Assembly: GCA_022836615.1 (NCBI GenBank)
Contig: MU405258.1
Span: 1 to 64,000 of the forward strand
Source of the DNA: Annulohypoxylon bovei var. microspora
Taxonomy: Eukaryota > Ascomycota > Sordariomycetes > Xylariales > Hypoxylaceae
Direction: 5' to 3'
DNA length: 64,000 bases
A model generated the notes under the pieces. The model worked only from the letters and a program-made list of their open reading frames with translations, was not told where the DNA came from and did not search any database. Positions 22,974-33,926 of this stretch are shown here, in pieces. Positions within the stretch are counted from its first letter, which is position 1. Every line of letters begins with the position of its first letter. A program made the translations under genes and the position numbers.

Positions 22974-24336
22974 CTATAAGGAGTCGAACGGTATTAGCAA
23001 AGCTACAGGCATAGTATATCAGAAGGGTAGGTATGAAAGGCTCAAGAATTGATTAAGAAAAGAGAAAAGCAAGATACATCCTTTATTTTCAATTCGAATT
23101 TGTCTTCGAATACATATCGGAGCTGATGAAAGAATTAAGGGGTGAGATTTTAGTGAGTTGTCAGATATCAGATGACTAAGGTGGGGAGATTGTGGCGATC
23201 ATCGGGCCGGTTCATCCGTAAAAGATCAGGCCTTTAGTTATAACCACGTAATCGTGAGATATTGCCCTTTCTAACCACAACAACAATAATTCAATCAATC
23301 AACCTTTTCTCATCAACCACAAATTACGTATCCAGTAATTCATCCCCACTTTCGTGTGACATGAGTGGGGAAAGGGGACAATCAATGCCCCCGGTACGCG
23401 CCCCTATATTCCTTCTAGCCTCACAGCCCTCAGCTAACCGCCAGGAAACAAGTTAAGTCATCAACTGCAAGCATAACTTCTCTCTTCACTTTTATTCTAT
23501 AATCATTTAGCGCAATATACTTCGTGGGGACTTCCTACGTTATGCCACCCCCACCAGTAGCGGGGAAGAGAAAGGGGAGTCATCAGGGGATTGATTACCT
23601 ATCACCAACTACAATCTGTCGCACAATAGCAGAATGGCTCTCCGAGTCCGCTAAGAGAGAAGACGCCTGTCCTAACTCGTCTTAACGTGATCATTCTGAA
23701 AATACTCTTCCTCATTACCTATCGCAGCGATACACACAGGCACCATAACTGCTATCCATGTCCTCTGCGGTACCTGTGCTCGCCCAGAACTCTCAGAGGA
23801 GCTACGCGCCGAGGCACTTGAAGAAATTAGTGTCGACAGTTAAGTACCAGTCTAACACTTCGCTGCTGAGACTTCGCAAGGTAGAGAGCTTCCTCAAGGA
23901 GAGCGGCCGCGTTAACTCTACTGGAATCGTCTCCTTCTAACGCCTCGTCCCGGCCTCGATTTGCCTCTCTACAGGCTTTTCCATCCCTACGGGCATGCAT
24001 GTTTGCGCTGCGCGACTTCTGATGCGCGTTCTCGTGACCCCGCGTACTCAATGCCCGAGCCCTCTCTCGAAGCGAGGGTGGTTATGTTATTGTTTTACTA
24101 AGTACGAAACCCTATGGCCAAAGCTCAAGATCACCAAGCTAGCGGGGTAAAGGGTACTCAGCCACGCTTACGACGGGGCATCCTGTTAAGAGCTCTAGGA
24201 CCTCAAAGTCGTTGTTCATTAAGTGTGTATGTAGGTACCTAGGTACATATATAAATGTGTATGCGTTCATAGATATACTATTAGCGAAGGGCCATGGCAA
24301 TAGCTTTCTTCTGCTTGTTTACCTAAATAAGTAAAT
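22974..24336. other. Intergenic, only short unsupported ORFs
   Basis: About 1.36 kb. A 60-residue ATG-initiated frame at 23758-23940 is the only mildly coding-like stretch, with no recognised family and no splice continuation. The opposing 74-residue frame lacks an ATG. Remnants of the pseudogene's 5' end may lie here but I could not find the GxGxxG exon. Confidence 0.5.
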
Positions 24337-25517
24337 CTAAGTAGGAGATGACTTTTCTTGCATTAATTGGACAAGAATCTCGGGATGAAGAGCCTTTCCC
24401 CTGAGCCTCTCTAATAGCTCATCCGGAGGGTAGGTCACTAGGGTGCGTCGGATATCTGTTGAACTCATGCCCATCGCACTATTGCTATCACTGGGGATAA
24501 AGCGAATCCAACCGCCATGTTCTCCACGGCGTCTGCAGACCCTAACCCTTTTCATTCTACTCGTAAATTCCAACTTGATCTCTTCGACTAATCCGTTGTA
24601 GGCTTCTAGGTACCAAGTTGAGCCCAGTTCACTCGCAAAGAAGGATTCAACTCACCTCTCCCCAGCATCGTAAATGACAGCGAGCTAAGAAGCCAACTTG
24701 CCGTATCATTTGCCTTTTGAGTTGCTATTTTCTCAAGGGAAGAAATAGGCTTCCAATGTCCACAGCCCCTGACCTCGGTCAACGTCGCATGTGCAAATAC
24801 AAAGCCGGCTTTTCTCCCCACATCGCTAATAATTGTGTTATCGCACCCAGATACAATCCTCCTCCTGCCATCATATTTTTCGAAGTGGTCCGGCCCTATC
24901 ACATTTATGAATTCTAGAGGAAAGCCGTCTCTACTCACATTTCTCTCAAGAATTTCCCGAAATGCCTCCCACCCCGTGCGACCCCGGTCATAGACCCAGA
25001 GCCAATCGTGTGGCCCGCCATCTCCTGTCCATAGCCGGACCCTCTGTTTTATTGTGAAGCAAACCTCCTCTGTAAAATGTTTCCCTCGGATGGAGCTGTC
25101 ACCGACGGGAACAACGATGGCAGCGATAACATTGAGATCTTGAGCACATGAAAATGCAAGGTTCAGTAGTGCCTGATGGGCACGGTGCGGAGGGTTGAAG
25201 CAACCATTGTACACGATGATCCGATTCACTCGATTTTTCTTCAGTTGTGGCCTGAAATGTCCGATCCTTTGGTCAAATATCGGGCGCCTTGAGGGAGGAG
25301 GCATATTGTCGTAATAAGAAGCCACGATATAATCCTCTAGGTTTGCAGCGACATTATACGATAGATTCTCAGTAGAAGTAGCGCCAATAATTGGTAGCTT
25401 CGGACCTTTGTTGATCAAATTTCGAGTGGTAGCATTAGGCAACTTATAGGGATGAACACGTCGGTCGTCTTTTGTGAACTGGGAGGATATGTCGTGATTA
25501 TTCGACGCTTTGGGCAT
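24337..25517 (-). CDS. Nicotinamide-mononucleotide adenylyltransferase-like nucleotidyltransferase
   Basis: Two exons, 25517-24656 and 24605-24337, with a 50-nt intron (GTGAGT donor, ACCTAG acceptor), giving 376 residues. Seen: RIIVYNGCFNPPHRAHQ at residues 99-115, the nucleotide-binding signature of the HIGH superfamily, here HRAH at 111-114 rather than HxGH. INVIGPDHFEKY and ISDVGRKAGF follow in the central fold, and MSSTDIRRTL closes the fold, matching the ISSTxIR motif that binds phosphate in NMNATs. Family role: transfer of AMP (or CMP) to a nucleotide monophosphate such as NMN. The first 90 residues are a fungal extension of no known fold. Because one Gly of HxGH is Ala, activity is uncertain. 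No neighbour indicates the pathway, although IDO in the same window feeds NAD synthesis. Confidence 0.8.
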
Positions 25518-26020
25518 ATTGCGGAGAATCGTTTATCACGACCTAGACGTTGAATTTTTTAATAAACAATATTGACGCTATGAAATATGAAACAATACTT
25601 ACCTAGGTACCGGAGGAATTGGTGGAATATTGTGATATTGGATTAATCGTTTGCCGTATGGGATAAATGTTTTGGTTTGTAGTTGATTAGGTACCTACCT
25701 AACCTAGGTAGGTATCGAGAAAAGATAATTGAAATAAATGCTTCAAAAATCAGAAGTCCGTAATTAACAGTTTTGATTTTATGCCATTATTTTACGTGCC
25801 TCCCCATTTCATAACTTAGAACCGTTTCATTTGTTTACATTTAGTACCTACTTGAGCTATTATGACAGGTCAGTTCTATCTTCCTACCGCCCAGAATGGG
25901 TCAGTGCAGAGGTATGTATGTATGTACCTACCTCCTTGTAAGGTAGGTAAGCATACCCATCTACCTAAACCACCCATTTGTGATGATTCAATAACATGGA
26001 AAACACGCTCACATAACTCG
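25518..26020. other. Intergenic, no gene seen
   Basis: About 500 AT-rich bases between two minus-strand genes, with several TACCTA/TAGGTA blocks (25601-25612, 25690-25716, 25925-25965). No gene or RNA supported. Confidence 0.6.
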
Positions 26021-27931
26021 TCAGGGCCATTCAAACCAATCTGGGTTATCAAATCCATCAGGGTTGACACGTTGTGAGTTAAATGCGAAGGACGTGTCAT
26101 AATTCTGTGAATGGTCCCAAGTGTGAGGGTCTATGTCCAAAAATGTTAATGAGGCTTCCCCAGCCAAATGATCATCGGGGGCAAAGTTGGTGACACCATT
26201 AGTTAGCCCCGGAGATCTTGGGTTATCATCACCATTTAACTCTCCTTCGAGAGACGATGGCAGGGGGTTTGTGTCTATTCTGGGAAGATCTTGCGTGCTT
26301 AGGGGTAGCCCCTGATGGTGTCTCGTTTCCGACGATTGGGTAATTTGTGAGTTAAGCCGTCCAACATCGTCACTACCCTGAGTTGTTGCCGGAGTTGGAA
26401 ACGGTGCCAGGCTTCGAGGCTCGGGAGGGTTAGTTTGCCAATCCTCTCGGAACCTCGTAAGAGTTGTCATAACTGTCTCAAGGCTCTCCGTCGGGAGGGA
26501 TTGAGCAAGTTGTGCAGACATGTATTGTGTAAGGTTCGAAAACAACTGGTCGTCATGATCGAAGGACTCCCAATAAGGTGACTTGGGCTTCTGCGATAGT
26601 GGGAAGAGTTGATCCCAAACCCAAAACCACTTCTCGTAATCACCGATGTGTGCCTTGGATATCCGCAGCCTATTGATTGGAGTTCCTCCCGTTTCCCGGC
26701 AAGCATTTACGTTGGTGTCCATGTGATGGGCTGCTCGCGCTCCAGCGTTATCAAATGGTCGCCAACACAGCCGACAAGAAAACTCACCTAGGCTATGTTC
26801 TTTCCGTAAATGGTCCGTTAGATGACATACTTGGCCATACCCTGTATGTCTACATGCTGCATACAAGTGCTGATTCATCTTCCAAAAATGACAAGCATAC
26901 TTTGGCTTCTTACGGGTCTTTGCTGGTGGCGTTTCAGTCGAAGTAAATTCTGCTACCGAGTTAGCATTGTTGTCTTTATCTAAATTCAATGCTTTTCGCT
27001 TCTGCTGTCTCCTGTTTGGTTGAGAAAATCCCGAGATATTTGATGGATCTGAAGAGTTTTGTGCTGGTGCGCTTTCCCCATCCTCAGGCTGAGTTTGCAA
27101 GACGTTCTCGCATACCTGGGCAATTGTTTCATAATAAGGGTCATCTTGTAATGATTCCAACCATTGAAATATTACAAAAGATGTGAAACCAGTCACGTTA
27201 TGATGGGTATCCAGGGATAGTATTGCTTGACAGTCGCTAGGTTGCCCATCTTCTTCCTCAGACTCATATGATTCTGACTTAGTATATGGTGAAGCTTCAC
27301 TCTGGGTCAGTGGAGAGGCAGCCAAATTTTGTGTTTCGTAATCAACTATTTCGTTTAATGTTTCTGTGTCAGGTGTAATTGTTGCTAGTGGTAGACATTC
27401 ATTCACAAGTCCTCGAAGTGTCTCATGATCACCATGATTCTCCTGTTGCTGTGGGCTATTGTTTACATTGATTTGACTGCTCGCAGTGATTTCTGAACCC
27501 TCAGGTTGAAATTGATCTCTCTGTGGCAAGTCTTGTTCAGTTGAAAGATCAGATGTGATCAACGAGATTGGAACGCAATCATAATGTGGACCAGATAGTG
27601 AATACTGATTCACAAAGCTTTCCTCGTTTGAAGTAGGTTCCCTTGTAGATTCTTTATGGTGGTGGCCCGTTGGTGATTTATTTTTACTCGAAAGAGGACT
27701 TTTCTTGTCTTCGCAAATTCTCTTGTTTGGGCAAGAGATTTCTTCCACGAAGACTGGACAATCAACGCATTTTTGGCGATCACAACCCGTGCAGTGGCTA
27801 TCTAAGACAGTTGACATAACCGCAATATTGCAATTGCACTATTACCCGAGTTAACAGAAATATACCAAAGTTAATAACGGTGGAGGAATACTTACACAAA
27901 TCCATCGAGGACAACTCTTCGATTCACCCAT
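26021..27931 (-). CDS. Zinc-finger protein with N-terminal Cys-pair ribbon and C2H2-type region
   Basis: Two exons: a 12-codon first exon 27931-27896 (MGESKSCPRWIC), a 57-nt intron (GTAAGT donor, AATAG acceptor) and 27838-26021, giving 617 residues. The upstream mini-exon is chosen because it extends the Cys pattern without a gap (WICCNC, then HCTGC, QKCVDC), a zinc-ribbon or RanBP2-like arrangement known at the start of related fungal proteins. The middle 300 residues are Ser/Gln/Glu-rich and disordered. A C2H2-like region near residues 325-390 reads KYACHFWKMN, YAACRHTG, VCHLTDHLRKEH, FSCRLCWRPF and AAHHM. Family role: probable nuclear nucleic-acid-binding or regulatory protein; target unknown. 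The C-terminus is acidic and aromatic (FDNPDWFEWP), which could be an activation segment. Confidence 0.8.
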
Positions 27932-30081
27932 ATTCTTTTTCCAATTCTCGCGTTTTGTGGCGTTACTTTTGCTAAGTTGTGTAGAATTCTCACTTAAAAG
28001 AATTATCAGCTAAGTAAATTCGTAGTGGTGTAGTTTTAAGGGGTTTTAGGTTGTCAGGAACCAAAATAATTACCTACCTAGTCGTGATGAAGTTTTTGAC
28101 ACCTAAGATATGTATATTATAATTAAGCTATATTCGTAATCGAAATGATAGAAACAAAAGTTTCCACTAGAAGTAATTAGAAATAAAATTGACAACTTAT
28201 ACTAACACATAACATTTGTTAACAAGAAGCACGCTGAGTAAACGTCCGGTAAAATAATAAGAATTTCTGAGGTTACAAGTGTTTCTATTCAATCGAATTC
28301 GCGATTATTTACAAGCCTGCAGACAGAATACGTAGGTACCTAGGTCCAATGCAAAGCTTCTTTTATACCTCTACCTTAAAATATATGATATTTTATATTA
28401 AAAGAAAAGTATCAGTCCTTACTCCGGGAGAAGGTTGTCTCCAATTAAATTTCCAGCCTATCATAGAAGCCAAATATTTTCCCAATCGGGGAATGTGATC
28501 TCGGGTATGATGGTTTTATTTGATCGCTTCCATTATCGTTAAAAGTAATCGTAGTCATGATTAAAAATCTTCATATATATTCAAAGGAAGAAAGTTGTTA
28601 ATTAAGCATTATGATAAACATAAAACCATAATTTTTATTCAACTTGTTTTACTAATTACATAAGTGTTAATATAAGCAGTGAAATGGACGGCAAGTGAGT
28701 TATTATTTAATAGTTATGAAACTTAGTTAGAGAGAAGAATTGACGATGATGTTATAAAAAGAACGATTGCAAGAAATTTCAGTCGCATAACGGCATGGCT
28801 TTAGGAAATACCCTCCCAAGTACGCAGCTTATCGTCTATGTTAGCTCACTAGAGAATATATGGAAAACAGGTATCAATAAACCAAAGGTAAATTACTTTG
28901 AATAATGTATAGACTTGTAAATCATCTAATAATATAGGCCCAATATAACAACCAAATTAAAACATCTTAACCTTACCTTTTAAATAACAAATTCGACATC
29001 GACTTGCTTGGAATCGGGGCTTGGTGCAGTGAGAAGTGCGACAATGAGCCATAAGTCATATTCGATGGCCTTTATGTTAAGTACCTAACTAGGTAGGTAG
29101 GTAGGCAGGTAGACAAGGGTGGGTAAAACTGAATTCCATGACACTTTCATGTTTACCTAATTTTTAAGAGAGTGGAGCAAAAGCAAGGTAAAGTAGGTAG
29201 GCAAATGGTGATTAAGGAGCCTCAGAAAACCCCTTTATTAAGAATACTTTTTTTAATAAATATTCCGTGTAAATAAAGATTTCTATTGGAATTATACTAG
29301 TCACTTACCCATACCTAACTAACATGTCGAAGAGTGTTAGAGAATTTTCCCACCAACCATGCAAGTAAAATGAGAAACATAGGTATATTATTATAATGAG
29401 CTCTTCTACCTTCAGGTTTACCTTTCCAAAGTCGTAATTTTCGGAGATTTGAAACATCTAGGTTAGTTAATTGAACGCATCCGATTTCTATGTTCTGCTG
29501 AATACAGTAATATGTGTTTTCTCACACTGTGCATAAAAGGGGTAAAGGCAGTTATTAGATCACAAGGTAAACATTTCACTTACAAGAAAGGCTTTAACAA
29601 TCAAGTGAATGCTTTCCTCCTACAAGCCCCAAGGGAAAATTGCCATCCGCAATCACCTTACATTTCCCCCTAGCATACCGCCAAGCCTCCTTACGAACCA
29701 ACATTCTAAAATCAGTCACGTACTTAGGACAGCCAAACAGACAGATTCAGATGCACACTTTTAATCACGTAACCTTCATTGTCTGGTTCTATCTAAAGTC
29801 CGCGTGCTTGAATTCCTATTCCCCTCTGTCCGCAAAATGAAAATTCTATTCCTCGAGAACTACCTGCGGAATGATGACTAATGATCAGAACCCCCCTGAA
29901 CGATGCCTACCTAGTCCAGTATCCGCCTAATCACCCCCGCCATAGTCATTATAACTCTCATGTTTTCATCCTCGTCATGCATACATCAACTGACGCCTAG
30001 AAAGGTCACTTAACCATAGATGCTGGTATCATGTAGAGCGGGTGTGTTTTCACCCAAGGGGAGAGAAGCCTGTGCTCGATT
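27932..30081. other. Intergenic, AT-rich, no gene seen
   Basis: About 2.1 kb, mostly 65-70% AT by eye, with stops in all frames. Contains TAGGTA runs (28073, 28333, 29078-29112) and poly-A/T tracts. I see no tRNA, no transposon ends and no conserved ORF. The last few hundred bases are the 3' flank of hsp88. Confidence 0.55.
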
Positions 30082-32677
30082 CTACGATTGAGATTCCTCG
30101 ACCTCGGGCTTCGCCGCCTCAGCGTCGGTCATCTCTTCATCCTTATTCGCTTCGGTCTTCTCAGCCTCGACTGTCTTTCGGGCATCCTCCTCGGCGGCCT
30201 TCTTAGCAGCAGAATCAGCATCAAGCTTGGCTTGCAGGGCTTGACGGTCTGCTTCTACCTTGTCGAAGTAGCGTTGAGTAATGGGACCAGCCATGGCTCG
30301 AATCTCGTCCATCTTAGCGACGTAGACTGCCTTGGTAGCATCCTCACCATCCTCGTATAGCCAGTCCTTTATTGCATCAGTTTCTTGTACCAAATATTCG
30401 AATCAGTTCCATAAACTCACCTCGCTCTCTGTCAACTTTGATCTAAGTGCGTCTTTCTCATCGTCGCTAGCAAAGTCGGCATATTGGTCATCTAGCTTGT
30501 TACGTAGGTCGTAAATGAAGGTCTCCAGCTCGTTCTTCTTCTCCTCCGTGTCGGCAACAAGCTTGTCTTCCATAAGCATTGCGGCTTCCTTCTCGGTGAG
30601 GCTGTTTTTGGTGGTCACGTCTAGAGAGTTGGTGCCAGCAACGATAGGCAGGTCGCCTTTACGAACTTGCTTCTTGACTTTTCGAGTCTTGGGCTTATCT
30701 TGATCCTTCTTGTCATCGGTATCCATAGCCTACATAGTTGGTTAGTTATCACTGTTCCATATAAAGCTCGATTTAAGCAAGAGTTCATAAATGGAGTATG
30801 AATGCAAAGTTAAGTATTTCATAGGCACAGATCCAATATTGATTCGCATGGAGGCAACTTTGGGAGGAATGGAATTCACTTACATCGGGATCTTTCTTGT
30901 CTCCTTCATCTTTCTTGTCGTCCTTAACCTCCTCTTCAACCTCTTGGTCTTCGACGAAATATCCACTCTCCACATTAAGGACACCGTGAATGTTAACCCT
31001 AGCCTTGAGTTTGCAAATCATAAATTCAGTCTTGGGATCTGCCTTAACGTTCTTGACAGAGAATCGGCCAATGAAAGGAGAAACCTTGCCAGGCAATTCC
31101 TCGGGTTTAGCGTATCTAGCCTCGAGGTCAAACGGTTGCTTTCGGTAGAAAGTCAAGATCTTTGTCGAGGGAAGAACGTTGCCTTTGTTAAAGACCGTAA
31201 GGCTAGTGTCCTCATCTGGGATATCGACGTCTTTTTCCCAGGAGAACTCGATGGGGTAGTTGACAATATCCTGGATGGCGAAGTCACGGACCTTGAAGAC
31301 GGGCGAGAGAATGGCGCAGGTGAAAGCACAACCCCGAGCAACAGCCTCATCCTGGTTGAGGGTGAACGAGAGCTGCTTCCCGAAAAATGACTGGATCTGT
31401 TCTTTGAGAGAAGGGACACGTGTGCATCCACCAACCAGCTCGATCACGTCAATATCATCTTTGGAAAGCTTGGCTTCGGCTAGGGCCTGTTCTAACGGTA
31501 CCGTGGCTCTGTTTAGCAGCGGCTCCACGAGCGCCTCGAACTCTTGCCGTGTGATCATAGCAGTCACGTCAATATCGTTCATGAGCGACTCGATATTCAT
31601 TGGAGCTTGTTGGTTGGCTGACAGAATCTTCTTCAGCTTCTCGGCGGCAGCATCAACACGGACCATAGCCTTGGGGTTAGTCGTGATATCAATCCTGTAT
31701 TTTCCCTTGAATTCCTTCTGGAAGTGGTTAACCAAGGCCAGGTTGAAGTCTCGGCCACCGAAGTGGCGGTCATACGCTGTAGACTTGACACTAAGCTCGC
31801 CCTTCCTAAACTCAACAATCGAGCAAGAATAATCAGCGTGACCGATATCGACGAAAGCGACTCGGCGAGGTTTCTCTTCAGCCGAAGGCAAATCGAGCTT
31901 GGTGATACCGTAACCTAGGGCGGCGGCAGTGGTATCGTTCATCACACGAAGGATCTTCAGACCAGCAATCTCGGCTGCATCTAAAAGACTTCTTCGTTGG
32001 ACATCAGTAAACCACGCGGGCACGCTTATGACGAGATCAGCCACGGGCACCTTCAACTCATTCTGAGTTGTCTGCTTAATCTTGTTCAGAAACATTGCCG
32101 TCAGTTGAGTGGCCGAAAACTTCTCCTTCTTGCCTAAGTACGATACTTCGGCGCCAACTTGGCCACCAACATCAACAAGAGGAGCCGAGACATATTGCTG
32201 TTCGACCTGAATGTCGGGGTCGTTGATACTTCGTCCACCCAAGCGCTTTAAGGAACTGACGGTGTTCTTAAGATTAGAGATCTCTTGGGTCTTGGCTGGT
32301 TCGCCGACGTATCGGGACTTAGGTCCGAATCCAACTAGGGAACTAAAGGACCAATATATTAGTACGTGAGGTATAGGAGGTATATGAAGCGGCAAATTAT
32401 TGTGTCTAACTTACGGGGTAGCTCGATTCGAGACCTCATTGGTGATCTGTGCATGTTATCAGCCTCGTCGTCCTTGATGGGATATGTAGACTTGTTGGTG
32501 AACAATATGGGGTGGTACATACGACATCGACACCTCGATTTCTGGCGACTGCAATGACAGTGTTCAGAGTCCCGAAATCGACACCTATTTTGAATATACG
32601 GTTAGCGACACCCCTTCCTCATTACCAGAAAGAAGTTTCTATTGCACGGGTTGGGGGAACATACCAACTACGCTCAT
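30082..32677 (-). CDS. hsp88: Hsp110-family nucleotide exchange factor Hsp88 (Sse1 homologue)
   Basis: Six exons on the minus strand: 32677-32665, 32584-32523, 32444-32413, 32342-30884, 30729-30421 and 30366-30082, giving 719 residues, close to fungal Hsp88. Three tiny 5' exons rebuild the start MSVVGVDFGTLNTVIAVARN and then NRGVDVITNEVSNRATPSLV, the Hsp70-type phosphate-1 region. Seen further: VNDTTAAALGYG-like (MNDTTAAALGYG), VFVDIGHADYS, FGGRDFN, VELVGGCTRVP (adenosine motif), a beta domain with the acidic loop EVEEEVKDDKKDEGDKKDPD and a long helical C-terminus. Family role: cytosolic exchange factor for Hsp70 and holdase for unfolded protein. A four-unit heat-shock element lies 350 bases upstream. 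Highly conserved; confidence is high. Confidence 0.97.
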
Positions 32678-33926
32678 CTTGGTGGGTTATGTGGAAGAAC
32701 GATAAACAAATAAAAGTTGATATATGAATTGCGGGGAGGTCAAGAAACGTCGCAAGCCGTTACCTAGTTGCCAGATTAGAATTGCGAGAAAAGTCGTATC
32801 TAGCGAAGACAAAAATTCTGTCGAATACGGCCTAGGTTTAGCAGAAACGAAATCCGTCGATGTTTCGTTGGAATGTCGTGTTTGCGGCGAAGAGGAAAAA
32901 AAAGATTCTTAAGAAAAAAAAGCTGCCCGAAAATGCGAAGTGGGAAATCGCGAAGGACTTTCAACCTTAGCGTTTCTATCAGAACCCCTCATTTGTTGCA
33001 CGCCCCGGGGTACATCTCAGCCTTCCCGAAAGTTCTGGACATTTCGACATTCCAAGGTTCACTTTTCTTAGCCTTTTAATCGATACGCCACACAAAGCCT
33101 CATTTCGTTGTCACCTACAGATTAAAGGAAAACATAACAGGTATTATATTTTATTCACAAATTATCATTATGTCATCCAATGCATAAAACCATCAATACG
33201 TGTCATATATTATTATGCATAAATATTTCGAGTTTTTTCGAGTCTAATCCCTTCCATAAATACTCGATCTATCTACCCCGCCAAAAAACCCATCAAATTC
33301 CCCCACCACGACTAATGCCAACCTTGCCAACCAAACGATGGTGGGGTTTCCTCATCTGACCGCCTTGCCGCCTTGCCGCCCTGCTGCCCCGCGACACAGG
33401 AATTTACGTATCAGCATATCAGCATATGAAGGTGTTCAATATTGTATGATACGTGGACAGAAGTCATTACACTTTCCATACGTAGAAGCATCTAGTATTG
33501 ACGATCCTTACGAACGACAATAATTGAGGAGATATGTGACTAGGTCGTGTATAATAGTGCACAAGCGTGGTTTTAGTTGGTAGTATTTCCAGTCGTCTCG
33601 GATACGGACTTCAGGAATAAAGTATGATAAGGGTAACTACATGTACCTACGTAGTAGCTACTATGAGTACGCATGACTCGTGAATAGGAGTGTATGCCGA
33701 CCTCGTCACTCGTGGAGTTACGAGTAACAACATAAAGAGTTCCAGTAAACCAAGGCTAGATGAAGCAAACGATCCTATTATACGACTTAGCCAGGCCATC
33801 GCAGATAATCGTGTCCATATTTTGAGTACCTAGTCGTGGAAGTTTGACGTCATTCACGGCATTCTTGGACTAGATATCTAAAGATACAAACTCCGTTTAT
33901 AATTCGACACGCCTAACAATATCTAT
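32678..33926. other. Intergenic, promoter of hsp88 and 3' flank of NAGS
   Basis: About 1.25 kb. The half nearest hsp88 has an A-rich leader (32895-32925) and the heat-shock element at 33028-33045. The remainder has no supported gene; the 61-residue frame at 33338 resembles nothing. Confidence 0.6.
33028..33045. promoter_or_regulatory. Heat-shock element (four 5-bp units)
   Basis: Units GAA (33028), TTC (33033), GAC (33038) and TTC (33043) occur at exact 5-base spacing, matching nGAAnnTTCnnGAAnnTTC with one mismatch in the third unit. It is 350 bases upstream of the hsp88 start. The consensus is the known HSF1 binding site; use here is inferred from position. Confidence 0.65.

Noticed and set aside
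23758..23940. 60-residue ORF with ATG
   Set aside because: No family resemblance, no flanking splice signals that extend it, low information.
30791..31832. Plus-strand frames of about 190-200 residues over hsp88
   Set aside because: Antisense shadows of a strongly conserved Hsp110 gene with six frame-consistent exons.
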